Shown here: piece by piece, positions 63,458-64,000 of the stretch
Position numbering within the stretch: the stretch's first letter is position 1
Layout: each line of letters begins with the position of its first letter
Assembly (NCBI RefSeq): GCF_013387485.1
Contig: NZ_JABBXB010000002.1
Span: forward strand, 568,405 to 632,404
Direction: 5' to 3'
DNA from: Stenotrophomonas sp. SAM-B
GTDB taxonomy: Bacteria > Pseudomonadota > Gammaproteobacteria > Xanthomonadales > Xanthomonadaceae
DNA length: 64,000 nt
Position numbers and translations under genes: made by a program
The notes under the pieces: generated by a model
Seen by the model: the letters and a program-made list of their open reading frames with translations, nothing else
What the model was told of the DNA's origin: nothing
Database searches by the model: none

Positions 63458-64000
63458 TCACACGGTGGCCGGCAACAGGCGCTCCGGCTCGGCCTCGGTC
63501 TCGACGAACAACTGGTCGTCGCGGACGTCGATGCTGACCCGACCGCCGTTGACCAGCTTGCCGAACAGCAGCTCGTCAGCCAGCGGACGCTTGATCTTGT
63601 CCTGGATCACACGGGCCATCGGGCGGGCACCCATCAGCGGGTCGAAGCCATGGTGGGCCAGCCAGTCGCGCGCGGTCGGCGTGGCCGACAGGCTGACGTG
63701 CTTTTCCTGCAGCAGCATTTCCAGCTCGATCAGGAACTTGTCCACCACGCGCAGGATGTGCTCGAAGCCCAGCGCCTGGAACTGCACGATTGCGTCCAGA
63801 CGGTTGCGGAACTCCGGCGTGAAGCTCTTGCGGATCACTTCCATCGCGTCGGTGGCATGGTCCTGGCGGGTGAAGCCGATCGACCGCCGCGAGGCCTGCG
63901 CCGCGCCGGCATTGGTCGTCATCACCAGCACCACGTTCTTGAAGTTCGCCTCACGGCCATTGGTGTCGGTCAGCACACCGCGGTCCATGACCTGCAGCAG
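63458..64000 (-). CDS. clpA: ClpA, ATP-dependent protease ATPase, partial (C-terminus)
   Basis: The frame is open from the window end to the stop at 63458. It encodes the last 180 residues of the second AAA+ domain: LLQVMDRGVLTDTNGREANF, VLVMTTNAGAAQ, GFTRQDHATDAMEVIRKSFTPEFRNRLD with the arginine finger, and the sensor-2 segment LMGARPMARVIQDKIKRPLADELLFG. The 5' part lies outside the window. ClpA unfolds N-degron proteins for ClpP, matching the nearby aat. Confidence 0.97.
   Translation of the reverse strand: MLQVMDRGVLTDTNGREANFKNVVLVMTTNAGAAQASRRSIGFTRQDHATDAMEVIRKSFTPEFRNRLDAIVQFQALGFEHILRVVDKFLIELEMLLQEKHVSLSATPTARDWLAHHGFDPLMGARPMARVIQDKIKRPLADELLFGKLVNGGRVSIDVRDDQLFVETEAEPERLLPATV

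Overview
The window is chromosomal DNA of a high-GC member of the Xanthomonadaceae, most likely Stenotrophomonas. The right end carries the backbone rarA, lolA, ftsK, trxB, aat, infA, clpA expected for this family. An inverted pair of GTAG-headed palindromes sits between rarA and lolA and matches the SMAG-type repeats described for Stenotrophomonas. No rRNA, tRNA, CRISPR array, prophage or intact insertion sequence was seen.

Layout. (1) 1-4.5 kb is a decayed accessory patch. It holds a zinc-ribbon gene cut by the window edge, small secreted proteins, and remnants: a truncated paralogue of one of those proteins, an IS3-type transposase scrap fused to a piece of pnp, and the copied 3' end of a TetR gene whose intact version lies 10.7 kb away. 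(2) 4.6-6 kb has a YciF-type ferritin-like protein and a cysteine hydrolase. (3) 5.8-12.6 kb is a leftward efflux operon: TetR, a strong palindromic operator, RND adaptor, RND pump, a FabF-type ketosynthase and a second TetR. (4) 12.7-19.6 kb holds a membrane hydrolase, a Crp/Fnr regulator, a TetR divergent from an Old Yellow Enzyme/SDR/MDR redox operon, an autotransporter remnant and a secreted esterase-like protein. (5) 19.8-28.7 kb is one giant cyclic beta-1,2-glucan synthase gene plus a coupled 79-residue ORF. (6) 29-34.6 kb has lipoproteins, an M14 peptidase and a second EF-G (fusA2) behind an elaborate leader. (7) 34.7-42.6 kb is an iron locus: a TonB siderophore receptor, and convergent to it a five-gene set (esterase, YncE propeller, periplasmic binding protein, permease, ATPase), each side with a Fur-box-like site. 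(8) 42.7-49.4 kb has regulators each next to a metabolic enzyme. (9) 49.4-64 kb is housekeeping genes, interrupted at 57.9-60.6 kb by a frameshifted amidase and a broken partial duplication of an amidase/acyltransferase pair.

How the genes work together. The efflux operon is probably repressed by its own TetR through the 11.96 kb operator, which contains the -35 of the adaptor promoter. The iron locus combines ferric-siderophore uptake, hydrolysis of the siderophore and inner-membrane import under Fur. Three TetR, one WYL and one LysR regulator sit beside oxidoreductases or a transferase, as expected for electrophile or xenobiotic response. The most unusual regulatory structure is the fusA2 leader (about 34.3-34.6 kb): a promoter, a 29-residue leader peptide whose stop lies in a hairpin, an intrinsic terminator, then a 14-residue peptide whose stop lies in a second strong hairpin ahead of the EF-G gene.
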